From Ophioceras dolichostomum (taxonomy: Eukaryota > Ascomycota > Sordariomycetes > Magnaporthales > Ophioceraceae): a stretch of 46,137 nt of DNA. Below, piece by piece: positions 9,726 through 20,653 of this stretch. The position numbers and the translations under genes are program-made. Under the pieces are notes generated by a model. That model saw only the letters and a list, made by a program, of their open reading frames with translations. It searched no databases and was not told the DNA's origin. The DNA is taken from contig PYST01000308.1 in the NCBI GenBank assembly GCA_003049485.1, positions 1-46,137 of the forward strand, written 5' to 3'. The first letter of the stretch is position 1; each line of letters begins with the position of its first letter.

Positions 9726-11842
9726 TCATTTAGCTTCCTTGGCGGGGGCGGCCGGGGCGGCAGCCGTCGTCTTGGTCTCCTCAGGCGGCGTAACGGGCTT
9801 CCCAGGCTTCTCATCGGCAGTCGAGGGGGTGCCAGCCCTGGCGTCGGCCTCCGGATCGGGGGTCACGTCGCCGGAGCGGAACTCCTTGCGGTCCATGGAC
9901 ATCTGCACGTGGTTGGTCATGTACTTGGTCGGGTCCTCGATGAACAGGGTGAGGATCAGGGCGATGACGCTGAAGGGGATGGTGGTGAGGAAGACGATCT
10001 TGAAAGCGTGGCCGTAGGCGGTGCGGATGGCGGCCTGGAAGGCGGCCTTGGCCGTCTCAGGGTAGGCCATCAGCTGGAAGGGCACGCCCATGTTGTACAG
10101 TATCGTCTCCGGGATGATGGTGCCGATGTCCTGGGGGCCGTAGCCTTGCGCGAAGATGGTGGGCACGAGCTCATCGGCTAGGTACACCTCGAAGCGGCTG
10201 TTGAAGATGCTCGAGAAGATGGCGTTGCCGACCGCGCCGCCCGAGGACCGGAACGTGCCCAGCAGGCCCATGGCGAGGCCCAGGCGCGAGTGCGGCACGT
10301 GCAGCGACGCGACCGAGTAGGTCAGGATGGTGAGCCACGTGAACATGGGGATACCGAAGGCCGGGAGGAACACCCAGCCCCAGTAGTTGTTGGTCGGGTA
10401 GACGGCGCCCGCGGTGGCGCCGATGAAGGCCGCCTGCAGCACGCTGGCCGCGATCACCTGGTACTTGAGGTGGCCGATCTTGTGGGCGAACATGGGCACC
10501 AGGCAGCCGACGATCAGGGTCATGCTGGTGTAGCCCAGCGACATCAGGCCAATCTCGATGCCGTCATTGGTGAACATGTAGGCTGAGCCCTGGGTGAGGA
10601 GGGGCAGGAGAGAGCTGTACAGCATGCCGGACACGAAGACGACGACCAGCAGGATGGTGTACTCCTTCCACATCTTGAACAGGCTGGGCGGGAAGAGCGG
10701 GTTCTTGGCCACGAAGAAACACCAGAGGAAGGAGCCGACGACGCTGCCGAAGCCGACGACGATGGGGGCGACGACCGAGGCGCTGTTCCAGTCGTGGCCG
10801 TCCGTGCCGCCCCAGGTCACGCCGATGAGGAACGAGACCAGGCCGCCGATGAACAGTGCCAGGCCGATCCAGTCGATGTCCTTGAGCTGCTGGAGGCGAG
10901 ACTTCTCGAAGTCGGCGCGGGGACGCGATGTCGGGTGGTAGAAGAGGAACGTGCCGGCCATGCCGACCGCCTCGACGATGATGGCAGTCCAGAAGATCCA
11001 CCGCCAGTTGTTGCCGTACTTGACGAGCGACTGGCCGAAGATGACAGCAACCACACCCCTTCATATGACATGTGTAAGCTAGTTGTCAAGAGACTTTGAT
11101 GCAGCCATGGAGATAAGATGATGGGAGGAGCGAGAGGCGTATACGAACCATGGAAGCGCGACACCACCGTCGAGAATACCCAGACCCAGAGAGCGATACT
11201 TGTTGGGCAGCATCTCGGGCACACCGGCGTAGGAGACGAAGAGGAGACCACAGCCAAAGCCAATGAAGGCCTCAGCGGCGATAAGGGACGCGATCTGCTT
11301 GGCGGTTCCACCCAGGATGTAGCCGATGATGGTGAGGAACTGGCCCACGAGGATGGGCCAGCGACGCCCGAAGGTGTCGCTCAGGTCGCCGCCCACCGAG
11401 AACGAGGCCGCGGTGCCGACACCCCAGGCACCCACGGCCCAGGCTAGCTGGTCGAAACCGCCAAGCTCCGTGGACACGGGCACGATGACGGCCGCGACGG
11501 AGCCGAAGGCAATGCCCACTGGGGGACCGAAGGAAATAGCCATTGACTATTGGTTCATCATGGACGAGGCGTGTTGTTAGTCAATGGCTCCTTCCAGTTC
11601 ATGTTCCTCTCCTTGTCGCTCTTCATTGCCCTCTTCTGGTTGCTGTGACTGTTGCTGGTGCTGGTGGTAGTGGTAGTACTTACGATGATGGCCGCCCACG
11701 TCTTCCAGCTGACGGTGACATTGTCCGGGTTGTCCTCCAGCGCGGCGCGATGGGCATCATCCTCGAACTCGATGATGGCCTTTGCGTCCCTCCGCCTCTG
11801 CTCCGAGACCGCCACGGCGGTACCGTTCTCCGCCTTCGACAT
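9726..11842 (-). CDS. MFS transporter, TRI12-like multidrug/toxin efflux type
   Basis: Three exons on the minus strand, 11842-11684, 11546-11149 and 11058-9726, encode about 629 residues. Intron 1 (11683-11547) has a GTAAGT donor and joins in phase 0. Intron 2 (11148-11059) uses a GTTCGT donor and AAG acceptor; this splice restores the W-G of an LPWG stretch. The cytoplasmic N-terminus is acidic. The rest is hydrophobic, consistent with about 14 membrane spans. The loop motif GDLSDTFGRRWPILVG is the MFS motif A between spans 2 and 3, and the WRWIFW segment and overall layout match the fungal TRI12-type family. Members export toxins, drugs or siderophores; the substrate here cannot be told. 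The C-terminal tail is rich in Pro, Ala and Lys. No secondary-metabolite genes lie beside it. Confidence 0.88.
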
Positions 11843-14816
11843 CTTTTTGCCGTTGTAAGAAGTTCCGTGCACGCCTTGCTTCGCTTGCTGAGACCGGTGA
11901 TCTGTGGGGAAAAGTAAAAATGAGAAATGGGGGGTTTTAAAAGAGTGAACACTGGAAGAATCCTCTATAGATCGAGGATTGCAACTTTGTAGTGGGTAAA
12001 TGGGTTAACAGGGAGGATCAGGGCAACACAATGGAGAGGGGTTCAACCAAAACCACGCCTCATCCGAAGAGAGCAAGCAAGATGAAGATCAACGAAGAAA
12101 AAGAAGCAGAAAGCTCTGCTTGGGGTGGGAAGTCCGGAACCGGTCCTTAAAAAGAGCAATCGTTCGTTGCGTCTCCTCCTGGTCTTCTCCCCCCTTGTGG
12201 ACCTGCCCTGCCTTGGCCTTGTGTGTGCCGTGTCTGATCTGGCTTGTCTCCTTTTTCTTCGAACACGCAGGCTGGCAGGCCTCACCCCGGCCGGCTTACC
12301 ATTCCCAAGAAATTCGCGATATGTAGTCGGTTCTTCTGCACATGGGGGTGGATCCCACCACATGCTCCCTGCATGGGAGGTTGCAGTAGCGTATTCCGAA
12401 AGCATATTGGCTGAGACTTCTTTTTCTTGCCTTTTTTTTTTTCCTCTTTTCTTTTTTCTGATTTTTCCTTTACAGCATTGTTGCATGCTGCTGCTCTCCG
12501 CTTGCTGCCCGCTTTTTGCAACGGTCCAATAGCGCCTCTCCCTGGAACGGTATTATGAATACTCCGAGAAGCACCCGGACCAGCGAAAATAAAAGGGGGC
12601 CAATGGGCTCCCCTGCCGGATCCCAGACGACAGGGCTAGTCCCCTGCGAGTATTGCCAATAACCACACCCTGGACGGGGCCGACGACCCCGATAAGGTAG
12701 GGGGAGGGGCAGTTTAGCTAGGAAGGTGTTGGCGGCACGGCACGCAAGCTCCTGGTCTGTGTGTGTGGGATTGATGAAGTGTGGTGGGTTCCTGTTTGGT
12801 GGGATGAGCTTTTGGGAGGAGTTTCTCGGAGCCTAGACTCAGAGGAGCCTAGCTAGGAGGACGAGGAGGAGGAGGAAGAGGGGGGAAGAGCATCAGGCAG
12901 GTGGGCAATGGCCAGAGTCGTCCTCCTGATTTGGGTTAGGGACCGCGTTGAGGACGCAGCTTTTGTGTGCTGATGGCGACATTGTGGGAATTGGGAAACA
13001 GGTGAGATGATGGACCACGTTGTCCGAGGGGGTTCGCAATGGGTGATCTGCCGGGGGTGAGCAAGGGTGAACACCGAACAGGGTGAGGAACTGGGTGAGG
13101 ACCGCTTAGAAAGGGAAAGGCTCTCACTGGAATCGCGCGGCCAGGGAGGAGCCCAGCTCGTGTCAAGGTGCGGGGCGTGAAATGCACAAGGCAAGGGACC
13201 CGAAAAGAGAAATGGGTGAGAAAGGGCGATTGCAAGCCTCCTCCATCACAAATTGAGGGCGTCGACTTCACCCCTCGCGCATCGCCGTGACAGGGAGCGC
13301 AGGGGAAACCCAGCATCTTCGTAATCTCCCCCATCTCACAAATCTCACCGTTTGCGGTGAGCGGCCGTTGTTTTCTTTCCGCAACGGCAATGGTTCATAC
13401 AAGCCTCCCCCAGAAAGAAGAAATTGCCAGTTGCCAGTCACCCGCCAGTCACACATTACACAAAGGGAGCTTTGTACCGAACCCCTGTCATGGAATGAGG
13501 TGAGGCTGGAAGGGAATCTTACGTACTTGTGGTTTTGACCGTCCCATCCACGTGCTGGTTCGTTCCCTTGTTGATGTTGACATTGACATAAAGAAAAGGC
13601 CCCCAACGAATCGTCGTTACTTTATGAAGTCTTGCACGACTCGAGCCGCCAATCCCGCTCTGACAACTCCCGAAGAAGGGTGCACTCAACCGTCTGTGCA
13701 GCTTTTATTGGATCCTAGAAAAGCAACCGCAGGGACAAACAAATCTTCCTGTCCACACCCGCTGCACCATTGGGAGCTCGGAAGCCCTTAGAGCGACCGG
13801 ACGGCACAGGAAAAGCCCAGAAAGGTTCTGTTGCAGAATCCAATCTCGACCCACGAGAAAGAAAAAGAGAAGAGAGGGTGTGCAAATCCAAGCTGGGTGG
13901 GGGGGCCAGCAGAGGAGGAAGGAGGCAGCAAGGAGGCAAGCTCGAGCAACCAGGCTGGCAGTGGGTCGGAGAGCGAGTCCCTCCGGTCTCCGCAAATTTA
14001 GGGTGGGGTTTTTCCATTGAAGAAGACCTCAACTGGGTTGGCACGATGGAATGAATCCTTGACGGATGAAACCCCATTTGTTTCCGAGTTGGGAATCAGC
14101 ACACAATCACTCATCGCAATCACTCATCAAATGCACGGTGATGCACGTTGCCTGCCAAGGTATTGCCTCGTCTTGCATGGGCTCAATCTTTTCAACAAAA
14201 GGCTGCCTCATGCTAGTGACCGGAACTGAAGCGATGATGTCGCCGTACCCAGTCTTTGTTTGCTTCGTTCTCTTCCCGAAAATTGTGGCAGTTTCCAATG
14301 TGTTATCGAAAATGTCGGTTTCACCAGCTTTCTGCTAGCTGGGAGCTTGGATCCTTGATCCTTGAGAAACGGTAGTGGCGGCGAGCGGACCGCTAGGGCT
14401 GCCATCGGCAAGTCGCTGAGCTTCAAGTGCCACTTCTTATCCGTACAGAATACGGGGGGGGATACGCGCAGGACCAATATCACGAACCAAATAAAATACT
14501 CCCCCCGCCAGAGTTTCGTGGCTGCCACGAGTGCTCATCTCATCATCAACAACGATCAGCGTGTCTGCCTTTCCCCGCGCTGAAAACAAGCCATGCTTCA
14601 GCTTCGCCGCACGAGGCCGGGCCTAGCTTTTTCCCCATCAGGGCGGTTATTCGTCTTGTTCTACAATAATGTACTGTATCTTCTTCCTAAGGCGGTGGGT
14701 CATCTTCCAGAACATCATGCATCAAGGGCTTCCGTTGCATAAGCTGGACAAATCCTGGTTAGATGTCTAAGCCATTCTAATGAAAGGCTGTTGGACCCGA
14801 CGTAAAACTTCCCTGC
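11843..14816. other. long intergenic region upstream of the MFS gene
   Basis: About 3 kb without a convincing gene. It includes the MFS promoter, a T/C-rich tract at 12416-12471, and many short frames without domains on both strands. Base composition swings between T-rich and GC-rich patches. A small gene with several introns cannot be excluded. Confidence 0.45.
12416..12471 (+). promoter_or_regulatory. orphan pyrimidine tract
   Basis: A T/C-only stretch on the plus strand resembles the tracts that precede fungal transcription starts, but no plus-strand gene was recognised within the next 1.5 kb. It may be simple sequence only. Confidence 0.25.
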
Positions 14817-15600
14817 ATGTACCAAGTGGTGCGAGATGCCTTTCTTTCATCACGGCGGGATTCGAGGGCGTCGCGCAGGCCAGCTCGAGCTAGACGTTCC
14901 AGTACGCCCGACGATTCGCGGGCCGGAAATGAGAAGATGACGGTCCGGCAGCTCCTGAGCCAAAGCGTCGGCCTGATAGGACTCGACAAAAAGGCGCCGG
15001 CCTCCTGATGAAGCCGGACGGGACCGGGTGTGACCAGAACGAGGAGATCGCATCCAGGCTCGCGGCCCAGGCCCCGAAATGGGAGCCAGGCATGAAGACC
15101 GCCTCCTCCGCCATCGCGATCGAGTGGCTGGTAGGGTAGGTAGGCGAGTTGGTAGGCACGTCACGGGCCGGGGAGGACGCTGGACACGGTCGAGAGCAAG
15201 GAGATCAACCATGCCCAAGGCGCCAACATCACGGTCGGCGCCATGGACGAGGCGCGTTCGCACGGGGTGGTGAAGGTCTCGCCGTATCGCTGGCTTCCCT
15301 CGCAGAGTTCACCAAGCGGATGAGCGATGACGAGATAGCTACGATGCGAGCGCTGGGGAATGCTCTACCAGCTCAGCGTGCTCGGCCACCCTTGTTGTCT
15401 GCGCTGCCCTCTACAGAAGTTCGGCCCGGGACCACAGGATTTCGGTCACAAGGGGCACGGGGAGGACAACAGCTCGCGTTCGCGGACCCGAAAGAATCTG
15501 CCGGCCTCGCCGAGCTTCAACCTGCCCGCCCGAGATGGTGGTGTACACGGCGGGCTTTTCGGCCTACTTGAGAGCCCACCCACACATTCGATGAATGGCA
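14817..15600 (+). pseudogene. decayed class C beta-lactamase/EstB-like serine hydrolase
   Basis: Family segments occur in the right order but in different frames. First comes KMTVRQLLSQSVGLIGLD (about 14936-14989), the conserved 'TVRQLLSHTSGL' region. After a frameshift come RLAAQAPKWEPGMK and IEWLVG (about 15055-15136), then an in-frame TAG inside a small GTAGG duplication, then ELVG and, in another frame, VTGR. Next come SKEINHAQGANITVGAMDEA, matching the 'EIAGPLGADFxIG' region (about 15192-15251), FGPGPQDFGHKGHG (about 15420-15461), and after one more shift GGQQLAFADPKE, matching 'GHGGAGGSLAFADP' (about 15465-15500). The SxxK nucleophile region upstream of the first segment is not recognisable. 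Intact relatives (COG1680, esterase/beta-lactamase fold) are 350 to 450 residues. The many stops and shifts make this a relic rather than a sequencing slip. Confidence 0.72.
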
Positions 15601-16692
15601 TGACAGCTGTCCAGAAGGAGTAATTGCTAGATCTGGTAGTAAACCGGGGAAGCTTGGAACAAAAGATATCATGTTATTTCCTCACGATTCCCACGCGTCA
15701 GATAATTCCGAGAGACCTAGCCCAAATCGATCGAACGGTGACAGGAGGGATGAGTTTCATGCAACACAAAATGATTTCTTGGCTACGATGGATAGATATT
15801 TCGCGTCCGCCGCCGAGCAAATCCTTCGACTATGCATTTTCCTCCTCTTTCCTTCCTCCCCTTTTTTCCCTTTTTTTTTTCTTTTCTCGTTTTGTTCCCT
15901 TTCCTTCTGTTCGTCTTCTCTCTTATCCCCTTTCTCTCGTCTGCTTCGTGTGTCCGTCCATGCAGTCAGCAAATAACCAATGCAACATCACTGAGGTACA
16001 TGGCAAGTCAGGTCCCAGCAAGTTGGGAATGCTAATGCCAGAGGATGGAGCATATGCTGTGATGATCAGGCCATATACACAGTCGGCACTTCGCAGACAC
16101 CAACCAGACACATCAACTGCCAGTTTCTGACGAATGTCGGAAGAACCCCCGCATCCAATTTTTGAACGATGGAATCTGCAAGAGAAGACAAGCAAGCCAT
16201 GTGCGCCGTTCCTTCCGAAACCAAAAAGCCCGCATCCATCCAAATCCTTCTTCTCGCCTTTCCTTTTCCAGTCCCCCCGTTCGTCCCCGTGTGCGTGCAT
16301 GTTCGTTCCCAGCTTCCCATCAGCACGACTCGCATGCAAGCTACCTTACCCACCTAGTGCTGCGTGTTTGTGCCGTTGGCATAAAACGCTACCTGTACTT
16401 GGACAGTGCATATCAAATGGTAGGTAAAGATATCTTCTTTCCTCGAGCATCCGTCGTTGTCGTTCCCGTCCCTTGGCAAAAGTTGACAAGTGGCAGGTGG
16501 CGTTCTGTTATCGCAACAACCCGATCCCAAGACAACGATCAATCGCGGAAAAAAAGAAAGAAAAAAACGAAAAGAAAAAACATAAAAAGAAAAAAAAAAT
16601 ACAGAGGCGGGGTCGGGTCTGGTCTGCCCACGGCCCCACGCCGTAGAAATGCCGTAGTATCCTTACGGGACAGGGCCCCGCTATCGGACCAC
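15601..16692. other. intergenic with long pyrimidine tract
   Basis: No gene is supported. A pyrimidine tract at 15836-15944 is followed by an ATG at 15960 opening a 56-codon frame with no recognisable features. An A-rich purine patch lies at 16550-16601. Spliced small genes cannot be ruled out. Confidence 0.4.
15836..15944 (+). promoter_or_regulatory. long pyrimidine tract, orphan
   Basis: Over 100 bases are almost only T and C on the plus strand, ending 16 bases before an ATG (15960). This is the layout seen at fungal gene starts, yet the frame after the ATG is only 56 codons and unrecognised. Either an unrecognised spliced gene starts here or the tract is simple sequence. Confidence 0.3.
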
Positions 16693-17670
16693 CTAGCTAC
16701 GCGGCCGAACGAACCTCTTGGAGTAGGTAGCAGCAGCGAAGTCTCTCGTGACGGCCTTGAGCTCCCTTCTGGCTCGTTTGGTGATGGCAATGATACTGCA
16801 AATGTAGCTCGATGCGAGATCGGTAGGAGGGGAGAGGAGAGGAAGAGGGCAAAGGGGTTGCAGAGACACTCGTTGGCGTCGGAGTCGAGTCCACGTCGGT
16901 GATGATAGCTTGTTCAGTTTCAGTATCCATCCCTTGCTGAGATGATTTGTGATGATTTGTGATGATGGGTGGTACTCTGCTCGCCTTGGCCTCTGCTGTC
17001 GTTCCCGGCCTCACCCCTTGATCTGAGCTCGAACCATCCCGTCCACCGGCGCAGATCGGCCACGCTTGCGAGAGTCAATGAGGAGCGTCACTGATCCTAT
17101 CGCTAGGTCTGTCAGCCATCTAAATAACCTTTCTACCTGGCAGAATACTGCATCTGGTACAACCCCCTACACTTCCGTGCTTGTTAGCGGGCACTCACGA
17201 TGGTCCTGTCTCCCACGTCGAATTGGGGCAGCCACGTATCAGCTCTGCGTTGTTGTTGCCACGCGACTCATCGTTCCATATCCTGCTTATTCATCGTTTA
17301 TGGCGGTGGTGGTGCAGGAGTTCTCGCAGCCCGTCCTCGTCCGATCCCAAGCTTGTCAGGAACTCGAGATCGTTCCGCGAGCTGTCTTTGCCAGTTTGGG
17401 CGACGATGACTGTCACCGATGCCGATGCTGGTTCCGATGCCGATTCTGGGTTCGGTTCCAAGACTTGTCAAACGCCATATATCATCCACCTCTCAGGCCA
17501 GATCCTGCTCTCGCTCGTCCTCATCTGCATCCGGCACCACCCGCTGGAGCTTGCTGACGATCGTATGCCTCGGCGCCACGACATTCCTGACAAGCGCATA
17601 GATGGCCAGTCCCAGCTTGAAGACCTCCCCCACCTCCGCATCTAGTAGTCCGACGATGGCGAGCCTCTGG
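16693..17670 (-). other. coding-like fragments, unresolved minus-strand gene or relic
   Basis: Three minus-strand stretches read like protein but are not joined by a frame I can defend. Fragment 1 (17670-17493) follows a CTTTAG acceptor-like site and contains LAIVGLLDAEVGEVFKLGLA, similar in style to the N-terminal helices of fungal STAND/HeLo-like proteins. Fragment 2 (17462-17291) contains NDLEFLTSLGSDEDGLRELL and ends in a His-rich tail at a stop. Fragment 3 (16795-16693) follows a pyrimidine-rich TTTGCAG acceptor-like site and contains ITKRARRELKAVTRDFAAAT before a stop. They could be exons of one or two small genes, or a decayed gene. A separate ATG frame from 16930 overlaps fragment 3 in another frame. 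Confidence 0.35.
16940..16967. repeat. 10-bp tandem repeat
   Basis: The unit GATGATTTGT occurs twice and is followed by a partial third copy (GATGATGGGT). TGATGATG words are frequent elsewhere in the non-coding parts of this window. Confidence 0.6.
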
Positions 17671-17833
17671 CTAAAGCCACAACAAGTGGTCCAAGAGAGG
17701 CGATGGGAAATCCCAGTTATCAATGACTGCTGCTGCTGTTGGTGGGGGACGGGGTATGGGGGATAGGGCAAGAAGCGTCAGTTTTATGTTCGGTTTATGA
17801 GCTCTTCGGCAGGTGGTTTAGAGATATAAGGGG

Positions 17834-19027
17834 CTATGGGACATAACGATTACGAGTAGAAGGAGAATAGCAGCCACTGCTGCTGCTCCAGCCTTGAGAA
17901 TCGTCGCCACCCCCCAGATGAGGAGCATCATCAGGGGAGGGGTCGTTGGAGGGCTTTTGAGTGGGATTAGAGAGGGGAGCATGAGAAGGGGCAGAAACGC
18001 TGAGATACTCCGGGTCCATGAGTTGATGATGGTATTGGCTATGGGCCTGACCTTGGAATATCTCGGCCGGGTTTACTCCTGTTTCGTCGTCACTGTCGTC
18101 GCTGTCGCCTCTGTCGTCACTGCTGTGGCTGTTGTCACTGGTGCCGCTGTGGCCGATGTGGCTGTTGCCGTCGCTGTCTTCGCTGTCTTCGCTGTCTTCG
18201 CTGTCGTCGCTGTCTTCGCTGTCTTCGCTGTCTTCGCTGTCGTCGCTGTCTTCGCTGTCTTCGCTGTCTTCGCTGTCGTCACTGTCGTCACTGTCGTCAC
18301 TGTCGTCACTGTCGTCACTGTCTTCGCTGTCTTCGCTATCGGAAGCACACTCCGCGAACGCACCGAGAAGGGTGCCGGCTTCCGGATCACGGTACAGGTC
18401 GAAGCCGAACGTCAGGTGCACCGCGTCGAAATGGATCATCAGCGCACCACGGAACTCCTCCCCCACGTTATCTTCCCCTCCCTCATCTTCGTACCCGCCA
18501 CCGCCCCCATCTCTACCATCGCCCTCTCCGAAGGAAAGGACCCCGGCGGAGTCAACTTCGGCCAGCACAGGAGTGCCCCGGAAGTCGCGAAAGAGCCCTA
18601 CCATCGTGCGCTTCTCCCGGGTGGGCGGCATGCGAGCCCACCGGTAGGGGTCGTTCCTGAACATCTCCACGTATCCGTGCCCGTGCGGCTCGCGCGGGTA
18701 CGCTAGGGATGCGGCGCTCTTGCTGCCGCCGCCGCTGCTGCAGCAGCAACACTTGATGGCGTCATCAGGCTCGGCGCGGATGCGCTCCTCGCTCAGGTTG
18801 TCTATCACAGACGCGAGTGTGCTGACGGCCTCCGTGATGTTGTCGTTCCTCTTATTTTTGCGCCGCTGATGCAGCACCGGATCCTGCCCGCCAGGCCTTC
18901 CTTCGATGCCGAGGCGGCCTTGAGCAGCGGCTGCCCCCAGCGGCAGAGTTGAGGAGACGGCTGGTTGAGGAGTGTTCTGATTCTGGGCCGGAAGGCCCTT
19001 GCCAACTGTGGCAGTATGGTCGGGCAT
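17834..19027 (-). CDS. acidic Ser-Asp/Ser-Glu repeat protein, unknown function
   Basis: One open frame of 397 residues from the first in-frame ATG (19027). The frame is open upstream without ATG, so an upstream exon is possible. Residues 1-85 are Gln/Pro/Ala-rich. A CCCC cluster near residue 91 is followed by Ser/Gly. Residues about 105-225 are the only part with mixed composition and look globular (RWARMPPTREKRTMVGLFRD and following). Residues about 230-290 are an uninterrupted run of DS, ED and DD units, encoded by near-perfect 9 to 27 bp repeats. The tail is Ser/Asp/His/Pro-rich. Such acidic Ser runs are often casein kinase 2 targets or flexible surface stalks. No domain was recognised. 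A possible 52-nt intron near the 3' end would change the C-terminus (see findings). Confidence 0.6.
   Translation of the reverse strand: MPDHTATVGKGLPAQNQNTPQPAVSSTLPLGAAAAQGRLGIEGRPGGQDPVLHQRRKNKRNDNITEAVSTLASVIDNLSEERIRAEPDDAIKCCCCSSGGGSKSAASLAYPREPHGHGYVEMFRNDPYRWARMPPTREKRTMVGLFRDFRGTPVLAEVDSAGVLSFGEGDGRDGGGGGYEDEGGEDNVGEEFRGALMIHFDAVHLTFGFDLYRDPEAGTLLGAFAECASDSEDSEDSDDSDDSDDSDDSDDSEDSEDSEDSDDSEDSEDSEDSDDSEDSEDSEDSDGNSHIGHSGTSDNSHSSDDRGDSDDSDDETGVNPAEIFQGQAHSQYHHQLMDPEYLSVSAPSHAPLSNPTQKPSNDPSPDDAPHLGGGDDSQGWSSSSGCYSPSTRNRYVP
18168..18345. repeat. TCGCTGTCT-type minisatellite inside the acidic repeat gene
   Basis: Tandem TCGCTGTCT and TCACTGTCG units on the plus strand encode the Ser-Asp/Ser-Glu run on the minus strand. 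The units are nearly identical in DNA, not only in protein, so the array has probably expanded recently by slippage or unequal exchange. Copy number may vary between strains, and the length here could be affected by assembly. Confidence 0.85.
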
Positions 19028-20333
19028 CCTGCCGTAAAGAGTCTCAGGGACGGTCGCAGAGATCTGAAAATCAGCCTTCACTCCAGGACACCTTGATGTT
19101 GAGACCACTTCCGAAAGCACAAGTGGGACTGTTGGGGATCAAAATATCGGACATAAATAGGAACTTTAATGGGGAATGGGTCAATGCTCTGGGGAGATGA
19201 CTGGGTTGAATTGTGTCTAATTGCGTAGTAGACTCGAAGTTAGCCTTTGAAACAGTTAGAGGAGCATGTATGATGGTACAAAATAGACGGACACTGGCGA
19301 CAAGTCATCATCACGTAAAAGAAGGCATCAGAGGTATTCCGTAGACTGCTTCTATCTTGTATTAAGATTCCGCTGTGAGCGGCCGGAAGCATAACAACAA
19401 ACTGCATACGCAAGCAACTTTGGCTCAGCTCCCCAGTGGCTGTCTTCTATGGGGCGCGTCGGATAAGGTGTCGTGGACTAACTCATCACATCATCAGTTT
19501 CGCCCCTGAATATAGTTCGCTGAATGGTCACTCTCATCTTCACATTAAAGCACACACTGCGCATGAATGTGATGATGGCTCTCATAGTTAAATTTTGGTG
19601 TTGCAGAGCTTAGAGGGAGTGAAGGTTCGGAGTTTAGAATATGTACGAAGAACTATAACTTCGAAACTCCTTCGATATTGAACTTTAGTGAGTGATAGAC
19701 GACGAGATACACTGCTGTGCTAGGATGCTATTTCTAATACATTGATGTACTCTGTAAGCCTCACCTCGACTGGTTATTGAACTTTGGTAAGCTGTTAGCT
19801 GAAAAAAAAAGAAAAGGAAAAAAAGAAGACAAATTCTGACTAGGGAATAGGAAAGATGAAAAGGATGTCAGGGACACTACTGCGGAAAGTAGGGCTATAT
19901 GGGTAGCCAGCTAGGCCCCTTAACAGAGTGACTGGCGCATAGCTATATTAGGAGAATTGTGACAGATTTCACATTTTCAGGGGTATTAACCTACTCTAGC
20001 GCATGGCCACGTAGAGGGAGTGTACGAACGGGGTCCGTTCTGGAAAGGCCTACTTACATGCACGAGGAATTCGTTAGACACGAGCGGGTTTTGACAGCAG
20101 AAAATTGTTCATTCACTTGCATAAAATCCTCTTTAACACAAATATTTGTACACAGGAAGAAGACAAAGTCGTAAAATATATGTACACGAAAAGCAGGCGA
20201 CACGAAAGTCGCCTTCAACAACTCACAACCAGGGCCGCTCTTCCCCAACGACCGTCACCACCCGAACCCAGGAACGAGAGAAAACAGATATTTCACCGAC
20301 TCTCGTGCGCAAGGGAGCTAGCTGTCGTTTCCT
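19028..20333. other. intergenic between acidic repeat protein and LPMO genes
   Basis: Both neighbours are on the minus strand. The middle is more AT-rich than the flanks and holds a 17-bp near-identical direct repeat, TATTGAACTTTAGTGAG at 19676 and TATTGAACTTTGGTAAG at 19775. An A-rich patch lies at 19800-19830. No gene is seen. Confidence 0.45.
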
Positions 20334-20622
20334 TTATGCGGAGTTCTTCACAGCCCGGCGAGCCGCCTTGCGGCCTTTGTGCAGACCACGGCGAGCACGG
20401 CGTTTATTCAGGCAGTCCGAGCCAGAGCCCGAACCAGAGCCCGAACCAGAGCCCGAACCGGAGCCAGAGCCGGCAGCCGCCGTGGTAGTCGCCGCTGGCG
20501 CAGCGGAAGTGGTGAGGGTGGTGGCGGGAGAACTAGCGCCCGTGGTGGTAGCACTAGTAGCCGACGGCGCAGCAGTAGGGGTGGTAGAAGTAGACGAGCC
20601 AGAACCCGAGCCAGAACCCGAG

Positions 20623-20653
<31 letters not shown>

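Noticed and set aside
14350..15600. Interpretation of the EstB-like relic as an intact spliced gene
   Set aside because: The frame changes are too many, and most breaks lack GT and AG signals at usable positions; the TAG sits in a simple duplication.
18132..18647. Plus-strand Leu-Ser-Ser repeat frame and Val/Ala repeat frame
   Set aside because: Both are other-frame readings of the minisatellite that encodes the Ser-Asp run; the minus-strand frame is longer and has non-repeat protein on both sides.
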